A stretch of DNA of 64,000 nt from Leptothoe kymatousa TAU-MAC 1615 (GTDB lineage Bacteria > Cyanobacteriota > Cyanobacteriia > Phormidesmidales > Phormidesmidaceae): contig NZ_JADOER010000012.1 of the NCBI RefSeq assembly GCF_018739865.1, positions 62,001 through 126,000 on the forward strand, read 5' to 3'. A program made the translations under genes and the position numbers. Positions 46,623-56,012 of this stretch are shown here, piece after piece (positions within the stretch are counted from its first letter, which is position 1; every line of letters begins with the position of its first letter). The notes below the pieces were generated by a model that worked only from the letters and a program-made list of their open reading frames with translations, did not search any database and was not told where the DNA came from.

Positions 46623-47417
46623 ATGTCCAGTTTTCTGCCCTGGGTTTTGGCGTTCCTATTTGGAGCGTCCATCGGTAGTTTTCTTAATGTGGTGATCTAT
46701 CGACTGCCAGCGGGCATGTCGTTGTTGTTCCCACCGTCTCGCTGTCCCCGTTGTCAGACCCGGCTTAAGCCCTACGACAATGTGCCTATTGTGGGCTGGC
46801 TATGGCTGAAGGGACGCTGCCGCTATTGCCGCGTGTCTATTTCCCCCCGCTATCCCCTGGTGGAGTTTGCGTGTGGGGTATTGTTTGTCATGCTATTTGT
46901 CCGCTTTGGCTGGCATGTCTCCACTCCTCTCCATTGGCTTTTGGTGAGTTGGTTAGTGGCCCTAACGTTGATTGACGTGGATACCTTGACCCTCCCGAAT
47001 CCTCTGACCATCTCCGGTGTGTGTTTAGGCTGGCTGGCCCAAGGATTTTTGGCCTTTGATGCTGGTGAGTCGGTGGCGTTAGCCTTAGCGGCCAGTGTAT
47101 CTGCCAGTATTTTGGGGTTGTGGTTATTTGATGGCATTAGCCTCGTGGGTGCTGCGGTGTTTGGCAAAACAGTCATGGGCGGTGGCGATGGCAAGCTGGT
47201 GGCAATGTTGGGTGCTTGGTTGGGCTGGCAAGGGTTGCTGTTGAGTATTTTTCTATCGTCACTCCTGGGCGCATTAGTGGGGTCGCTGGGGGTTGCTTTA
47301 GGGGTAATTAATCGGCGTCAGCCCATACCCTTCGGTCCATTTTTAGCCTTCGGTGCAGGAATTACTATATTTTTCGGCAATGCCTTGGTACAAGCCTATT
47401 TGGCGTTGCTGTTTTAG
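46623..47417 (+). CDS. pilD: Prepilin peptidase (leader peptidase and N-methyltransferase)
   Basis: The protein has 264 residues. It cleaves type IV prepilin leaders and methylates the new N-terminus. The two zinc-binding pairs are C41/C44 and C66/C69. Catalytic Asp residues are in TLIDVDT (D118, D120) and GGGDGK (D189). About eight hydrophobic segments follow the family topology. No pil genes other than this lie in the window. Confidence 0.95.
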   Translation: MSSFLPWVLAFLFGASIGSFLNVVIYRLPAGMSLLFPPSRCPRCQTRLKPYDNVPIVGWLWLKGRCRYCRVSISPRYPLVEFACGVLFVMLFVRFGWHVSTPLHWLLVSWLVALTLIDVDTLTLPNPLTISGVCLGWLAQGFLAFDAGESVALALAASVSASILGLWLFDGISLVGAAVFGKTVMGGGDGKLVAMLGAWLGWQGLLLSIFLSSLLGALVGSLGVALGVINRRQPIPFGPFLAFGAGITIFFGNALVQAYLALLF

Positions 47418-47520
47418 GGCACTTTGTAATCTGTGGTGGCGATAAAATCCGGCTGGATTATCCCAGGGGGGTGGTTGAACCGGTAGGATTGAAGGACGCT
47501 ATGTATCGAGATTAGGGTTT

Positions 47521-48459
47521 ATGTCCCTCTTTGATTGGTTTGCAAATCGTAAGAAAGAAAGCCCCATTAGCCAGGATCGGCAGGAGCGAGAAATCGCCGA
47601 CGGTCTTTGGACTAAGTGTGATGAGTGTGGGGTTCTAACTTACTCCAAGGATCTCCGGGCTAACCAAATGGTTTGTCCAGAGTGTGATCATCACTATCGT
47701 GTTTTTAGCGATGAGCGTATCGTGCAGCTAATTGATGCGGATACCTGGCAGCCTTTGAATGAGCAAGTATCCCCGCAAGATCCGCTACGGTTTCGCGATC
47801 GCAAAGCCTATAGCGATCGCATCCGCGATATGCAGGCTAAGACCAAACATAATGACGCTGTCCAAACCGGCGTTGGCCAAATTAATGGCGAAGGCATTGC
47901 CCTGGGCGTTATGGATTTCCGCTTTATGGGTGGCAGCATGGGCTCGGTGGTGGGCGAAAAGCTCACCCGACTGATCGAACATGCCACGGCTAATCATCTG
48001 CCGGTTGTCATTGTTTGTGCCTCTGGCGGCGCTCGCATGCAGGAAGGCATGTTGAGTTTGATGCAAATGGCCAAGATCTCAGCGGCCCTAGAACGGCATC
48101 AAGACTCTCGTTTACTCTATATGCCCATCCTCACCCATCCCACCACAGGGGGAGTGACTGCGAGTTTTGCCATGCTGGGCGACATTATTTTGGCAGAGCC
48201 TAATGCGACGATTGGCTTTGCAGGACGTCGCGTAGTTGAACAAACCCTTCGGGAAAAGCTGCCAGAAGACTTCCAAACCGCCGAATACCTGCTAAAGCAT
48301 GGGTTTGTCGATAAAATTGTTCCTCGCACACAGTTGAAAGACACCCTGGCTCAGCTGATTCGCCTACATCAGTTGCCAGTACCCACATCCAGTTTGAACC
48401 ACGTCTCTTTGGAAAGAGCCCATAACGGTCAGCCAGTGCCGATCAAGCCAGTGATTTAG
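47521..48459 (+). CDS. accD: Acetyl-CoA carboxylase carboxyltransferase subunit beta
   Basis: The protein has 312 residues. It forms, with AccA, the carboxyltransferase that makes malonyl-CoA, the first step of fatty-acid synthesis. The N-terminal zinc ribbon has C33, C36, C52 and C55. The core carries [18 protein letters not shown] and [16 protein letters not shown] with [10 protein letters not shown]. It is probably transcribed with pilD (104-bp gap) or alone. Confidence 0.97.
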   Translation: MSLFDWFANRKKESPISQDRQEREIADGLWTKCDECGVLTYSKDLRANQMVCPECDHHYRVFSDERIVQLIDADTWQPLNEQVSPQDPLRFRDRKAYSDRIRDMQAKTKHNDAVQTGVGQINGEGIALGVMDFRFMGGSMGSVVGEKLTRLIEHATANHLPVVIVCASGGARMQEGMLSLMQMAKISAALERHQDSRLLYMPILTHPTTGGVTASFAMLGDIILAEPNATIGFAGRRVVEQTLREKLPEDFQTAEYLLKHGFVDKIVPRTQLKDTLAQLIRLHQLPVPTSSLNHVSLERAHNGQPVPIKPVI

Positions 48460-48618
48460 TCAACCCCTGCACTGGCTTGGGAATTGACCCTATCGGTGGC
48501 ATGATAGTTATTAACTATTGGCTAACTGAATATCAGATAGCTTCAAATCGCGAATGTTGCCTGATTTTCAGGTTTAAGACTTTTTGCTGTGTTGCGTATT
48601 TGATGGGCGATCCATTTC

Positions 48619-48624
48619 GAGGAG
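48619..48624 (+). promoter_or_regulatory. Ribosome binding site of psbV
   Basis: GAGGAG, 4 bases before the ATG at 48629, decides in favour of this start over the upstream in-frame one at 48584. Confidence 0.75.
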
Positions 48625-48628
48625 AATC

Positions 48629-49147
48629 ATGTTTAAAAAGTGCATTTGGCTGATGGTCGCGGCTGTTTTTCTTGTCGGTAACCTCTTTGTTGGCGGCAAT
48701 GCGATGGCGGCTGAGCTGGATGAAGCGACCCGTACCATTCCCCTCAATGAGCAGGGTGACACTGTGGTACTTTCCCTAGAGCAGGTAAGCCAAGGGCGGA
48801 GAAAGTTCAACTATGCTTGTGCCACTTGCCATGTGCAAGGTATTACCAAGACCAACCCTAACGTGGGTCTAGAACCTGAGGCTCTAGAGGGCGCATATCC
48901 CGATCGTAATAACTTGGAAGCGCTGGTTGACTATCTTAACAATCCCACTACCTATGATGGTTTAACCGAAATCTCTGAGCTACACCCCAGTACTCGTAGT
49001 ACTGATATCTTTCCCAAGATGCGTAGTTTGACCGATGATGATTTAACTGCCATCTCTGGTTATATTTTGCTACAGCCTAAGGTGATGGGTGATATGTGGG
49101 GAGCTGGTAAGACACGCTTTTCTGCTCCAGCAGTTTTTGATAACTAG
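48629..49147 (+). CDS. psbV: Cytochrome c550 of photosystem II
   Basis: The protein has 172 residues from ATG 48629. It is an extrinsic lumenal subunit of photosystem II that stabilises the oxygen-evolving cluster. The signal peptide (LMVAAVFLVGNLFVGGNAMA) is cleaved near residue 27. Haem c binds at C64-x-x-C67-H68 (CATCHVQGITKTNPNVGL), and a likely second axial ligand is H119 in ELHPS. The mature part starts AELDEATRTIPLNEQG, close to other PsbV proteins. A terminator follows. Confidence 0.96.
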   Translation: MFKKCIWLMVAAVFLVGNLFVGGNAMAAELDEATRTIPLNEQGDTVVLSLEQVSQGRRKFNYACATCHVQGITKTNPNVGLEPEALEGAYPDRNNLEALVDYLNNPTTYDGLTEISELHPSTRSTDIFPKMRSLTDDDLTAISGYILLQPKVMGDMWGAGKTRFSAPAVFDN

Positions 49148-49212
49148 ACACTGTTCATTGTGTAAATGGATATTTGTCTCAATGGCATAGAAAGCTATAA
49201 ATAGCTTTTTTT

Positions 49213-49240
49213 AAGAGGTAGGGCACACGCCCTACCTCTT
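49213..49240 (+). terminator. Terminator after psbV
   Basis: AAGAGGTAGGGC and GCCCTACCTCTT pair perfectly over 12 bp with a 4-nt loop. The tail (TTGCGTTTGTTG) is only mildly T-rich. Confidence 0.8.
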
Positions 49241-49332
49241 TTGCGTTTGTTGAAAAATAGAACCCCAAAATGAGTTATTACGCGGGTGTGACCCAATTGC
49301 GCTAGGTTAGATAGGCGATTGAGTAAAACACG

Positions 49333-50460
49333 ATGGTCAAGCGGCGTACTGTATTGTGGGGATGCTTAGGGCTTGCGATCGCAAGCTGTCGACCCCAAAC
49401 ATCGTTTCCCCTGCGAATAAAATTTTTAGCTCGTTCCTTACCATCTCGAGTTTTAAAGGTATTTGATCAGACAACCCCCACCCAGTTTGAAGCATCTACC
49501 AGCTTGCTCGATATTTATCGACAGCTCCAGTGGTGGCAGTCTCGAAAAGCGCCGCTGCCTCCCCTATGGCGGCGTTGGTTCCCCGCAGCACCCGCGGAAG
49601 CTGTAGCCGACACCTACCGTGTCGATACCAATCTTGTTACCCTAGGCGATCCTTGGTTAGACCATGCCATCCGGCAAAAGCTAATTCAGCCGCTATCAGA
49701 ATTTGCCCCGCTTGAAAGTTTGCCTGAACCATGGCAGCGCCTCCTGCGGCGCGATCGGCAGGGCCAATCAACGGCTAAGGGTGATCTGCTTTGGGCCGTG
49801 CCCTATAGAACTCAAGGGCTAATGATTGCCTATCAAAAGTCGTTTTTCCAACGGACTAAGCCCATCCATAAGTGGGCTGATTTATGGCGACCTGAATTAG
49901 CTGGACGCATAGCTATGCCGAATCACCCCAGGCTTGCCATGGCTATTGCCTTGAAAGCACTGGGCTATTCTGCGAATGATGAAGCAGCGCTGGTTCAAGA
50001 TGACGTTAAAGAACAGCTGCTAGCGCTCTACCGCCAGGTGCGGGTCTTTGACTCCCAAGCCCATCTCAAAGCCTTGGTGAATGAGGATGTTTGGCTAACC
50101 GTGGGATGGAGCGACGATGTGCTGGAAACCTTAGTGCGCTATCGGCGGTTGGGTGCCGTCTATCCTGAAGAAGGCACGGTGCTAACCAGCGATCTCTGGG
50201 TCTCTCCCATTAACGCAGACCTGACTGAGGACGCTCAAGCTTGGCTCAAGTTTTGTTGGCAGCCTGACATTGCCACCCAGATTTCCATAGCCAGCAAGGG
50301 TAGCCTTTCCCCGTTGTTTTTCTCCCCGGGGGTGAGTGCTCCAGAGCAGTTGCCAGAGGCAATGGCTACCTTACCCCAGGATGGAGAGGTCCTATTGCCA
50401 CTACTGCCCGCACTGCAAACAGAGTTGGTCAATTTTATTAGCGACGACGCCCACCCCTAA
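49333..50460 (+). CDS. Extracellular solute-binding lipoprotein (polyamine/iron-binding-like)
   Basis: The protein has 375 residues. The lipobox LAIASC places the acylated Cys at 19. The rest has a periplasmic binding-protein type 2 look: TYRVDTNLVTLGDPWLDHAI, then LLWAVPYRTQGLMIAYQKSF and PIHKWADLWRPELAGRIAMPN. This resembles the spermidine/putrescine or iron-binding subfamily. No permease or ATPase genes are next to it, so the partner transporter is elsewhere. The 3' end overlaps a convergent gene by 23 bases. Confidence 0.85.
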   Translation: MVKRRTVLWGCLGLAIASCRPQTSFPLRIKFLARSLPSRVLKVFDQTTPTQFEASTSLLDIYRQLQWWQSRKAPLPPLWRRWFPAAPAEAVADTYRVDTNLVTLGDPWLDHAIRQKLIQPLSEFAPLESLPEPWQRLLRRDRQGQSTAKGDLLWAVPYRTQGLMIAYQKSFFQRTKPIHKWADLWRPELAGRIAMPNHPRLAMAIALKALGYSANDEAALVQDDVKEQLLALYRQVRVFDSQAHLKALVNEDVWLTVGWSDDVLETLVRYRRLGAVYPEEGTVLTSDLWVSPINADLTEDAQAWLKFCWQPDIATQISIASKGSLSPLFFSPGVSAPEQLPEAMATLPQDGEVLLPLLPALQTELVNFISDDAHP

Positions 50461-51031
50461 TGGCACCCTGCCCAAAGTAATCTAGCTCCACGCGGCAGGA
50501 ATCGGCTGAGTTTTGACTAGCTTGGTTCGGGTTTGCAGCCGTGTCAGCATTGAAGGAAGGTGCCTCTGAAAACTGGCATACGTGCAAACCTACGAGGCGA
50601 TTCCCCGTAAAGATACGTAGCTGGTAACCATAGGCTTTGGCACTTTCCCCAAACTGTGTGATGAACGCATATTGCTCAAGATAGTTAAGCAGCGGCCAAA
50701 TCTGCCCGTTCACTAAAACGTCTACATGGGGAATGGCACTCACGCTGCTGTCGTAGGCGCTCCACGTATCGATTAATCGTTGATTAATGGAGTTTCCTTG
50801 TTGTTGTTGTTGCCACCAGAGACTGGGGACGGTAAAACTACGCTCCGAGGGGGCATCTGCGGTTGCGGAGGGCGGTATGTCAGTGACGGGTTGTTCGTTG
50901 TTGATCTGCCGGACAGCAGGAATAATGGCCTCTGGCGGTGATGTGGCTAGGGCATGACCGCTGCCTAGGGCCGCTCCTCCGAAACTAGCGATCGCAATCC
51001 ACCGAGCACCAAGGTTCATAGCTGAATTCAT
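50438..51031 (-). CDS. Exported hypothetical protein
   Basis: The protein has 197 residues. A hydrophobic N-terminus (ARWIAIASFGGAALGSGHALA) looks like a signal peptide ending near residue 29. The mature protein has a Gln-rich stretch (WWQQQQQGN), a probable folded core (RLIDTWSAYDSSVSAIPHVDV, then WPLLNYLEQYAFITQFG) and two cysteines. No family is recognised. It follows the radical SAM gene on the same strand 17 bp after its stop, so the two may be one unit. Confidence 0.6.
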   Translation of the reverse strand: MNSAMNLGARWIAIASFGGAALGSGHALATSPPEAIIPAVRQINNEQPVTDIPPSATADAPSERSFTVPSLWWQQQQQGNSINQRLIDTWSAYDSSVSAIPHVDVLVNGQIWPLLNYLEQYAFITQFGESAKAYGYQLRIFTGNRLVGLHVCQFSEAPSFNADTAANPNQASQNSADSCRVELDYFGQGAIRGGRRR

Positions 51032-51048
51032 TCCGGGCTAGCCATAAC

Positions 51049-53745
51049 TCAAGATTGTGTACCTTCTTCAAGCATCAACGTTTGGCGATGGACGTGCCCT
51101 AGGGCAATGGTGTGGTCACCGTCTCCTGGCTGTTGCATTTCGAACATCCGCAGCACCTGTTCGGGTCTCAACATATTGCCATCATTGCGGCAGCTGCCAA
51201 CATAGCGCACAACCACATCGCCAGAAGCTATCAATTTCTGTTTGACACTACTGGGGAGATGGGCGGGTAATTCGGTCACCATTTCCAACTGATGTAACCG
51301 TTCTCGCAAATTAATCTGCTTGACTTTGCCAGATTTGGTCGTGTGGGTCGCTAAAATTTCGGCTTGGCTCAATATCTTATCGACCCACTGTTGCCAGGCG
51401 CTGGTAGCTAAGCCATCGGATGTCCCGAATGCCAAGAGATAGTCCGCCGCTGCTAGTGCTCTGGTGGCAGATGGAGCCTTCAGGTCAACGATTTGCACAT
51501 CATAAATTGGCAGACTATCGGTCAACTGTGCCTGCAGCAGCTGCCGAAAACTATCTGCATCCGTGGTTTCCGTCAGTTCAAAGTCCACCACTTCCCCAGA
51601 ACTGGTGGCCCCCAGCGGCAAGGCATTGGCGGGTGCAATTCTAGGACCTGGATGATAGCCCCCAGTAAATGAGATAGGTAATGCGGCTCGTCTCACTGCG
51701 CGGTCTAACATGCGGGCTAGATCTAGGTGCCCAATGAGGGACATATCCCCCAATTTGCCCAGGGTGATGCGCAGGCGCTGTACTCGATCGGATTTGGGTT
51801 TACTGTGGCCTTCAAATGTGGGAATAGGCAGGGGCGGCACCACCACGTTGTGGCCAAAATCTGTGCCACACACCCCACAGTGGGAGCAGCCCTCAAACGA
51901 ACAATCTGGCACCACGGCTGCTGCTAAGGCTCGGCGTAGGTCTTCTTGCAGCCAACCTTTGTCAATACCCGTGTCTAGGTGGTCCCAGGGCAAGGGCGCA
52001 TCCATGGCAGCTTGCCAACGGTCGGCTGCCTCAGGGGCGGACAGCTCTTGCTCTAGGGATTCTCCAATATTCCATTCCCCTGCCGCTACTTGGCGATATT
52101 TCCAGGTCAGTCCGGCATCATCAATGGCCTGGGTCCAAGCATTGAAAGCGCGTTCCAAGCTTTCCCACCAAGCATCCATGCCAGCCCCTAATTCCCAGGC
52201 TCGTTTGACCACCGGTGCGAGCCGTCGATCGCCCCGACCGACAAAATCTTCCATGGCGGAAATGCGCACATCGGTAAAGTTGACCTTCACGCCCCGGATA
52301 GAGCGAAAGACTTCTTTGAGCATGACTTGCTTGCGCTCAAATTCGCTGGTAGAAACGGAGTGCCACTGGAAGGGGGTGTGGGGTTTTGGAGTGAAGTTAG
52401 AAACCGTGATGTTGAAGTTGAGGGACCGACGCCCCTTCATGCGACATTCTCGACGCAGCCACTGCACTGTTTCGGCAATACCTAAGACATCGGCGTCGGT
52501 TTCCCCCGGTAAGCCGATCATGAAATAGAGTTTTACCTTATCCCACCCTTGTTCATGGGCGGTTTTGACGCCCCGTAGGAGTTCTTCGTTGGTTAAGCCT
52601 TTGTTGATGATATCCCTCATCCGCTGGGTGCCTGCTTCAGGGGCAAAGGTGAGGCCGGTTTTGCGAGTGCCGCCGACGATATGGGCAATGTTCTCGTCAA
52701 ATCGGTCTACCCGCTGGCTGGGCAGGGATAGGGAAACGTTGTCGTTTTTGAGGCGATTTTTTACTTCTACGCCTACGGCGGGTAGCGCGAGGTAATCTGA
52801 GCAGCTGAGGGAGAGTAGGGAGAATTCGTTGTAACCCGTAGCCCTCATGCCGCGTTCTATGGTGTCTACCACCTGTTCTGGAGCAACATCGCGGGCGGGA
52901 CGGGTGAGCATGCCGGGTTGGCAAAAACGACAGCCACGGGTGCAGCCGCGCCGAATCTCAATGGTGAGCCGGTCGTGCACCGTTTGTACGTGGGGGACTA
53001 ACCCGATGGAATAGTCGGGGATAGGTGTGGCAACACGGCGCAGTACCTTCGGGGGCACAGCATCGCGATTGGGGTGGACGGAGCCATCCTCTGCCATGTA
53101 GTAAAACTGGGGCACGTACACACCGGGGACCTGCGCTAAATCCAGCAGGATTTCCTGGCGGCTCATGCCGGCGGCTTTCCCTTCTTCGAGCACTAGGCCA
53201 ATTTCTGGTAAGAGCTCCTCACCGTCGCCTAGGGCAATGAAGTCAAAGAAATCGGCGTAGGGTTCGGGATTTGATGTGGCGGTTTGTCCGCCGGCAAAGA
53301 TCATGGGCCAACTGGCTGCGTCCCAGGGTTCCTCGCTATGGCGTTCTTGCCAGGTGAGGGGAATGCCGGCTAAAGACAGCATTTCTAAGATATTGGTGGC
53401 TCCCAGTTCATAGCTGAGGCTAAAGCCCAAAATATCGAAGTCGATTAAATGGCGCCGTGACTCGACGGCAAACAGAGGGGTGCCGCTATCCTTTAGTTTT
53501 TGGACTAAGTCGGCTCCAGGTAAATAGGCGCGATCGCACAGCTGCCTAGGCTGTTGATTAATAATGCTGTAAAGAATGATGTGGCCAAGGTTGGAAGCGC
53601 CTACCTCATATATTTCTGGATAGGTCAGAACCCACCGAATGGCGGTGCTTTGCCAATCTTTATGCACTGCCCCCAGTTCATTGCCCAGGTAGCGTGCTGG
53701 GCGGGCAATATCTGGGGTAATCAATTGGTCTATAGCAGTGGCCAC
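51049..53745 (-). CDS. Radical SAM protein of the TIGR03960 type with a DUF2344 C-terminal domain
   Basis: The protein has 898 residues. The N-terminal ~250 residues resemble a cobalamin-binding-like domain, then the radical SAM core has the Cx3Cx2C cluster motif (RRGCTRGCRFCQPG). The C-terminal part (about 640-850) matches DUF2344 (RVQRLRITLGKLGDMSLIGHL, YHPGPRIAPANALPLG). Such two-part proteins are common near ribonuclease E/G genes, but none is seen here. The modification target is not established. It is followed closely by an exported hypothetical gene. Confidence 0.9.
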   Translation of the reverse strand: MATAIDQLITPDIARPARYLGNELGAVHKDWQSTAIRWVLTYPEIYEVGASNLGHIILYSIINQQPRQLCDRAYLPGADLVQKLKDSGTPLFAVESRRHLIDFDILGFSLSYELGATNILEMLSLAGIPLTWQERHSEEPWDAASWPMIFAGGQTATSNPEPYADFFDFIALGDGEELLPEIGLVLEEGKAAGMSRQEILLDLAQVPGVYVPQFYYMAEDGSVHPNRDAVPPKVLRRVATPIPDYSIGLVPHVQTVHDRLTIEIRRGCTRGCRFCQPGMLTRPARDVAPEQVVDTIERGMRATGYNEFSLLSLSCSDYLALPAVGVEVKNRLKNDNVSLSLPSQRVDRFDENIAHIVGGTRKTGLTFAPEAGTQRMRDIINKGLTNEELLRGVKTAHEQGWDKVKLYFMIGLPGETDADVLGIAETVQWLRRECRMKGRRSLNFNITVSNFTPKPHTPFQWHSVSTSEFERKQVMLKEVFRSIRGVKVNFTDVRISAMEDFVGRGDRRLAPVVKRAWELGAGMDAWWESLERAFNAWTQAIDDAGLTWKYRQVAAGEWNIGESLEQELSAPEAADRWQAAMDAPLPWDHLDTGIDKGWLQEDLRRALAAAVVPDCSFEGCSHCGVCGTDFGHNVVVPPLPIPTFEGHSKPKSDRVQRLRITLGKLGDMSLIGHLDLARMLDRAVRRAALPISFTGGYHPGPRIAPANALPLGATSSGEVVDFELTETTDADSFRQLLQAQLTDSLPIYDVQIVDLKAPSATRALAAADYLLAFGTSDGLATSAWQQWVDKILSQAEILATHTTKSGKVKQINLRERLHQLEMVTELPAHLPSSVKQKLIASGDVVVRYVGSCRNDGNMLRPEQVLRMFEMQQPGDGDHTIALGHVHRQTLMLEEGTQS

Positions 53746-53811
53746 GGCAATTCAAAATCAACTTAGACATAAACTATAGCTGATTCCCAGGGAGGGCCCG
53801 ACGCTCTAACA

Positions 53812-53846
53812 GAACAGCGGGTGTGGCATCAACACACCCGCTGTTC
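53812..53846 (-). terminator. Hairpin after the STAS gene
   Basis: GAACAGCGGGTGTG and CACACCCGCTGTTC form a perfect 14-bp stem with a 7-nt loop, 69 bp beyond the STAS stop in the minus direction. There is no T-run. Confidence 0.6.
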
Positions 53847-53914
53847 GCAGCGCTAAGTTTGCAAGACTAAAACCAAAGCTCTCCCATGCGGACATTGGTC
53901 AAGGCAAAGTGTCC

Positions 53915-54235
53915 TTACGCCGCCTGTAAGTTGGGCTGGTCCACGATGGATACAGCACGGTCTAATTGGGCGAGTTCAAACACAATGCGTACTGAAGGAG
54001 CCACATCGCGGACACTGATGCGCTTGCTGTGACGTTTCGCTGTGTCAAAACCAGCTAGCAGAGCAACTAAGCCAGAATTGTCTACACTATCCACGGCTGC
54101 CATATCAATTGCCACTTCATTCGTACTGCCAGATGTAATAGCCGATAGCATTTCTTCCTTAAAAGCATCAGCATTGGCAGCGGTTAAAGCGCCTTCAGGT
54201 CGAACAACTTTAACTGAAGTTTCAACACTATACAT
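53915..54235 (-). CDS. STAS domain protein (anti-sigma factor antagonist-like)
   Basis: The protein has 106 residues, a complete single STAS domain. The phosphorylatable Ser is in VDNSGLVALL (S54). The surroundings (EVAIDMAAVDSVDNSG, then FDTAKRHSKRISVRDV) match the SpoIIAA/RsbV family. Such proteins bind anti-sigma kinases and are switched by phosphorylation. No kinase or phosphatase gene is adjacent. It is monocistronic. Confidence 0.9.
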   Translation of the reverse strand: MYSVETSVKVVRPEGALTAANADAFKEEMLSAITSGSTNEVAIDMAAVDSVDNSGLVALLAGFDTAKRHSKRISVRDVAPSVRIVFELAQLDRAVSIVDQPNLQAA

Positions 54236-54587
54236 AATCAGTCTCCTAAGAGTTTTCGTAGATTTAAATGAGTGTTAGACCACGACCTTTTCGTATGTCT
54301 CCGAAGCTAGCTTGATGACTCTAAGCGTGCCCAGATGGGAATCACCGATTTGTGGAATCTTGATGTTTTGCCTGATTGTTTAAAGTTTCCAGAAAGTATT
54401 TCCCTAGAACCGTAGCCATAGCTACTTTTTCCATTGATATATCCTTTGCATGTCAGTGTGAGTGATGCGGATCACTGAGGACAACAACACCAAAAGTTTC
54501 ACTTGAAATAGCGTAGGTCACTGACCCTCTGGCATTGACCTGTCGGCCTTGAAGCTTCGACCACAAAGCCTTGCTAAGGAAAGTGCC
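54236..54587. other. Divergent spacer between the STAS gene and the small gene at 54588
   Basis: About 352 bp without a supported gene; it should hold both promoters. A weak AAGGA lies just before the small gene's start. Confidence 0.5.
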
Positions 54588-54782
54588 ATGCATTCATTCG
54601 CGATTCGTCAGTTGGTAGAAAAAGCCCTCTACACCAAACAGTTGACCCCAGACATCGAAGAACAGATCAACTCAGAACTATCCCGCTTAGGCTATATCTC
54701 AGAGGTGGACTACGAAGCCCTTGAGCTACTGATGAGTGAAATGGATGAAGGACGCATCAAGCTTGTGCCTAGCATGCGGTAG
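54588..54782 (+). CDS. Small conserved-type protein whose 3' end lies in a perfect hairpin
   Basis: The protein has 64 residues from ATG 54588, preceded by AAGGA; the open frame extends to 54549 but that start is poorer. The sequence is helical and acidic (IRQLVEKALYTKQLTPDIEE, then YEALELLMSEMDEGRIKLV). Small helical proteins with a similar ending are widespread in cyanobacteria, but I cannot name this one. The last codons, through the stop, form one arm and the loop of a 20-bp inverted repeat. Confidence 0.65.
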   Translation: MHSFAIRQLVEKALYTKQLTPDIEEQINSELSRLGYISEVDYEALELLMSEMDEGRIKLVPSMR

Positions 54783-54799
54783 GCACAAGCTTGATGCGT
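54752..54799 (+). terminator. Perfect 20-bp hairpin spanning the stop codon
   Basis: The left arm (54752-54771) is inside the coding region. The right arm (54780-54799) begins with the TAG stop. The loop is 8 nt. No mismatch occurs in 20 bp, and no T-run follows. It is a candidate terminator or mRNA-stability structure. Confidence 0.75.
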
Positions 54800-54842
54800 T
54801 GGGTTGATGTCTCCAGACACCTCAGTAATTAAGGTGAACTGA

Positions 54843-55274
54843 TTAGCGAATGGAGATCAGTTTTCTCGGTGCTTGGGGAGTGTCATAGCCTTTGGTTCCA
54901 TGCTGCCAGCAGCTATGTAGGAAATGTTGAAATTGTTGTTTGGCAGGGCCTTCAGCTTCGCTGTTGTCCATGATGCGTAGGTGAAAGAGCAGGGCGAAGA
55001 AGTCGGTATCAAAGGCCATTTTAAAGCTCTCAAGCGGCCAAACAAGGTCAGGAGCAGTTTTAAGATCGAAGAGTTCTAGGCTGCAAGTTTCAGGATCAAT
55101 GGCAGCATCTGCAATAACTGCTTGTTGTTGGTGAGAATCGTGCGGCAGGTTCGACACTAGCATCAGGGGGCGGCACCATAGTCTAACCGAGCCAGCCACT
55201 TGGATTGCTTCTGCGTAGAGACGCTTATCTAGGCATTCGAGATAGACAATTTGTCCAGGATTTATGGTATTCAT
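54843..55274 (-). CDS. Hypothetical protein
   Basis: The protein has 143 residues. The N-terminal part begins with INPGQIVYLECLDKRLYAEAIQ and is beta-rich. The middle reads RLWCRPLMLVSNLPHDSHQ, then LELFDLKTAPDLVWPLESFKM. The C-terminus is helical (HFLHSCWQHGTKG). No signal peptide or membrane helix is seen. It has the look of a conserved cyanobacterial protein of unknown role. It is convergent with the small gene at 54588. Confidence 0.6.
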   Translation of the reverse strand: MNTINPGQIVYLECLDKRLYAEAIQVAGSVRLWCRPLMLVSNLPHDSHQQQAVIADAAIDPETCSLELFDLKTAPDLVWPLESFKMAFDTDFFALLFHLRIMDNSEAEGPAKQQFQHFLHSCWQHGTKGYDTPQAPRKLISIR

Positions 55275-55682
55275 TTTTTGAAAAATAGAATTTCCAATTA
55301 AATTGATAACGATGGATATCTGCTGTTTTTTGGGTGGGTTAATGCCTCAAACGATTGCTCCTCAAGGGATGAGAAAGTATTTAGCCATTGGCTACTGTGA
55401 CTGAGGCTGGAAAGATCAATTTTTGTTAAATTAGGTATTACGCTATCACTAACTGTGTTTCGAAACCTTGCTTTTTATTATTCATTTCGTAATCTTAAAG
55501 CTTGTTAGGATGCGGACTATCTCTTAATGCCTTGTCTAAACTCGATTTGGCGATTTGTTTACTGGCTTTCAGATAAGTTCTGGTTAAAATTAAAAACGGT
55601 GTGAAATCCTGTGGTTTGCTGCTTTTTTGAAGCGGCGGCGGTTTAGTACGAAAGTTTGCTTGATGGCAAGGATTAGATAGTC
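55275..55682. other. Spacer upstream of clpS
   Basis: About 408 bp, with no supported gene, repeat or terminator. It should hold the promoters of clpS and of the divergent hypothetical gene. Confidence 0.5.
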
Positions 55683-55973
55683 ATGGTGTCTACTGGGACG
55701 ATTGAAAAGACAGGGACCACTAATAAGCGGAAGCATGCCCCCCGCTATCGAGTGTTGTTACATAACGATGATTTCAACTCTATGGAATATGTCGTTGAAT
55801 CTTTGGTACAAACGGTCCCTAGTCTTTCCGTACCTCAGGCAGTCGATATTATGATGCAGGCCCATAATGCTGGTGTGGGTCTGGTGATTACGTGCGAACT
55901 AGAGCACGCAGAGTTTTACAGTGAAATGCTGCGTTCGAAGGGTTTGACGAGTACGATTGAACCGGATGAATAG
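55683..55973 (+). CDS. clpS: ATP-dependent Clp protease adaptor ClpS
   Basis: The protein has 96 residues. ClpS binds N-degron substrates and delivers them to ClpC/ClpA. The core RYRVLLHNDDFNSMEYVVESL carries the N-degron pocket Asn-Asp-Asp, and AHNAGVGLVITCELEHAEFY completes the fold. Cyanobacteria may have two ClpS paralogues; this one's type needs a tree. A CPBP protease gene lies 39 bp downstream in the same direction. Confidence 0.95.
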   Translation: MVSTGTIEKTGTTNKRKHAPRYRVLLHNDDFNSMEYVVESLVQTVPSLSVPQAVDIMMQAHNAGVGLVITCELEHAEFYSEMLRSKGLTSTIEPDE

Positions 55974-56012
55974 GGCGATGGCCGTTAGTCACGGTGTAGT
56001 GATTGTTTAGCT

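Noticed and set aside
51710-52528. 272-residue open frame on the strand opposite the radical SAM gene
   Set aside because: It is antisense to a clear conserved gene and has no recognisable domain of its own.
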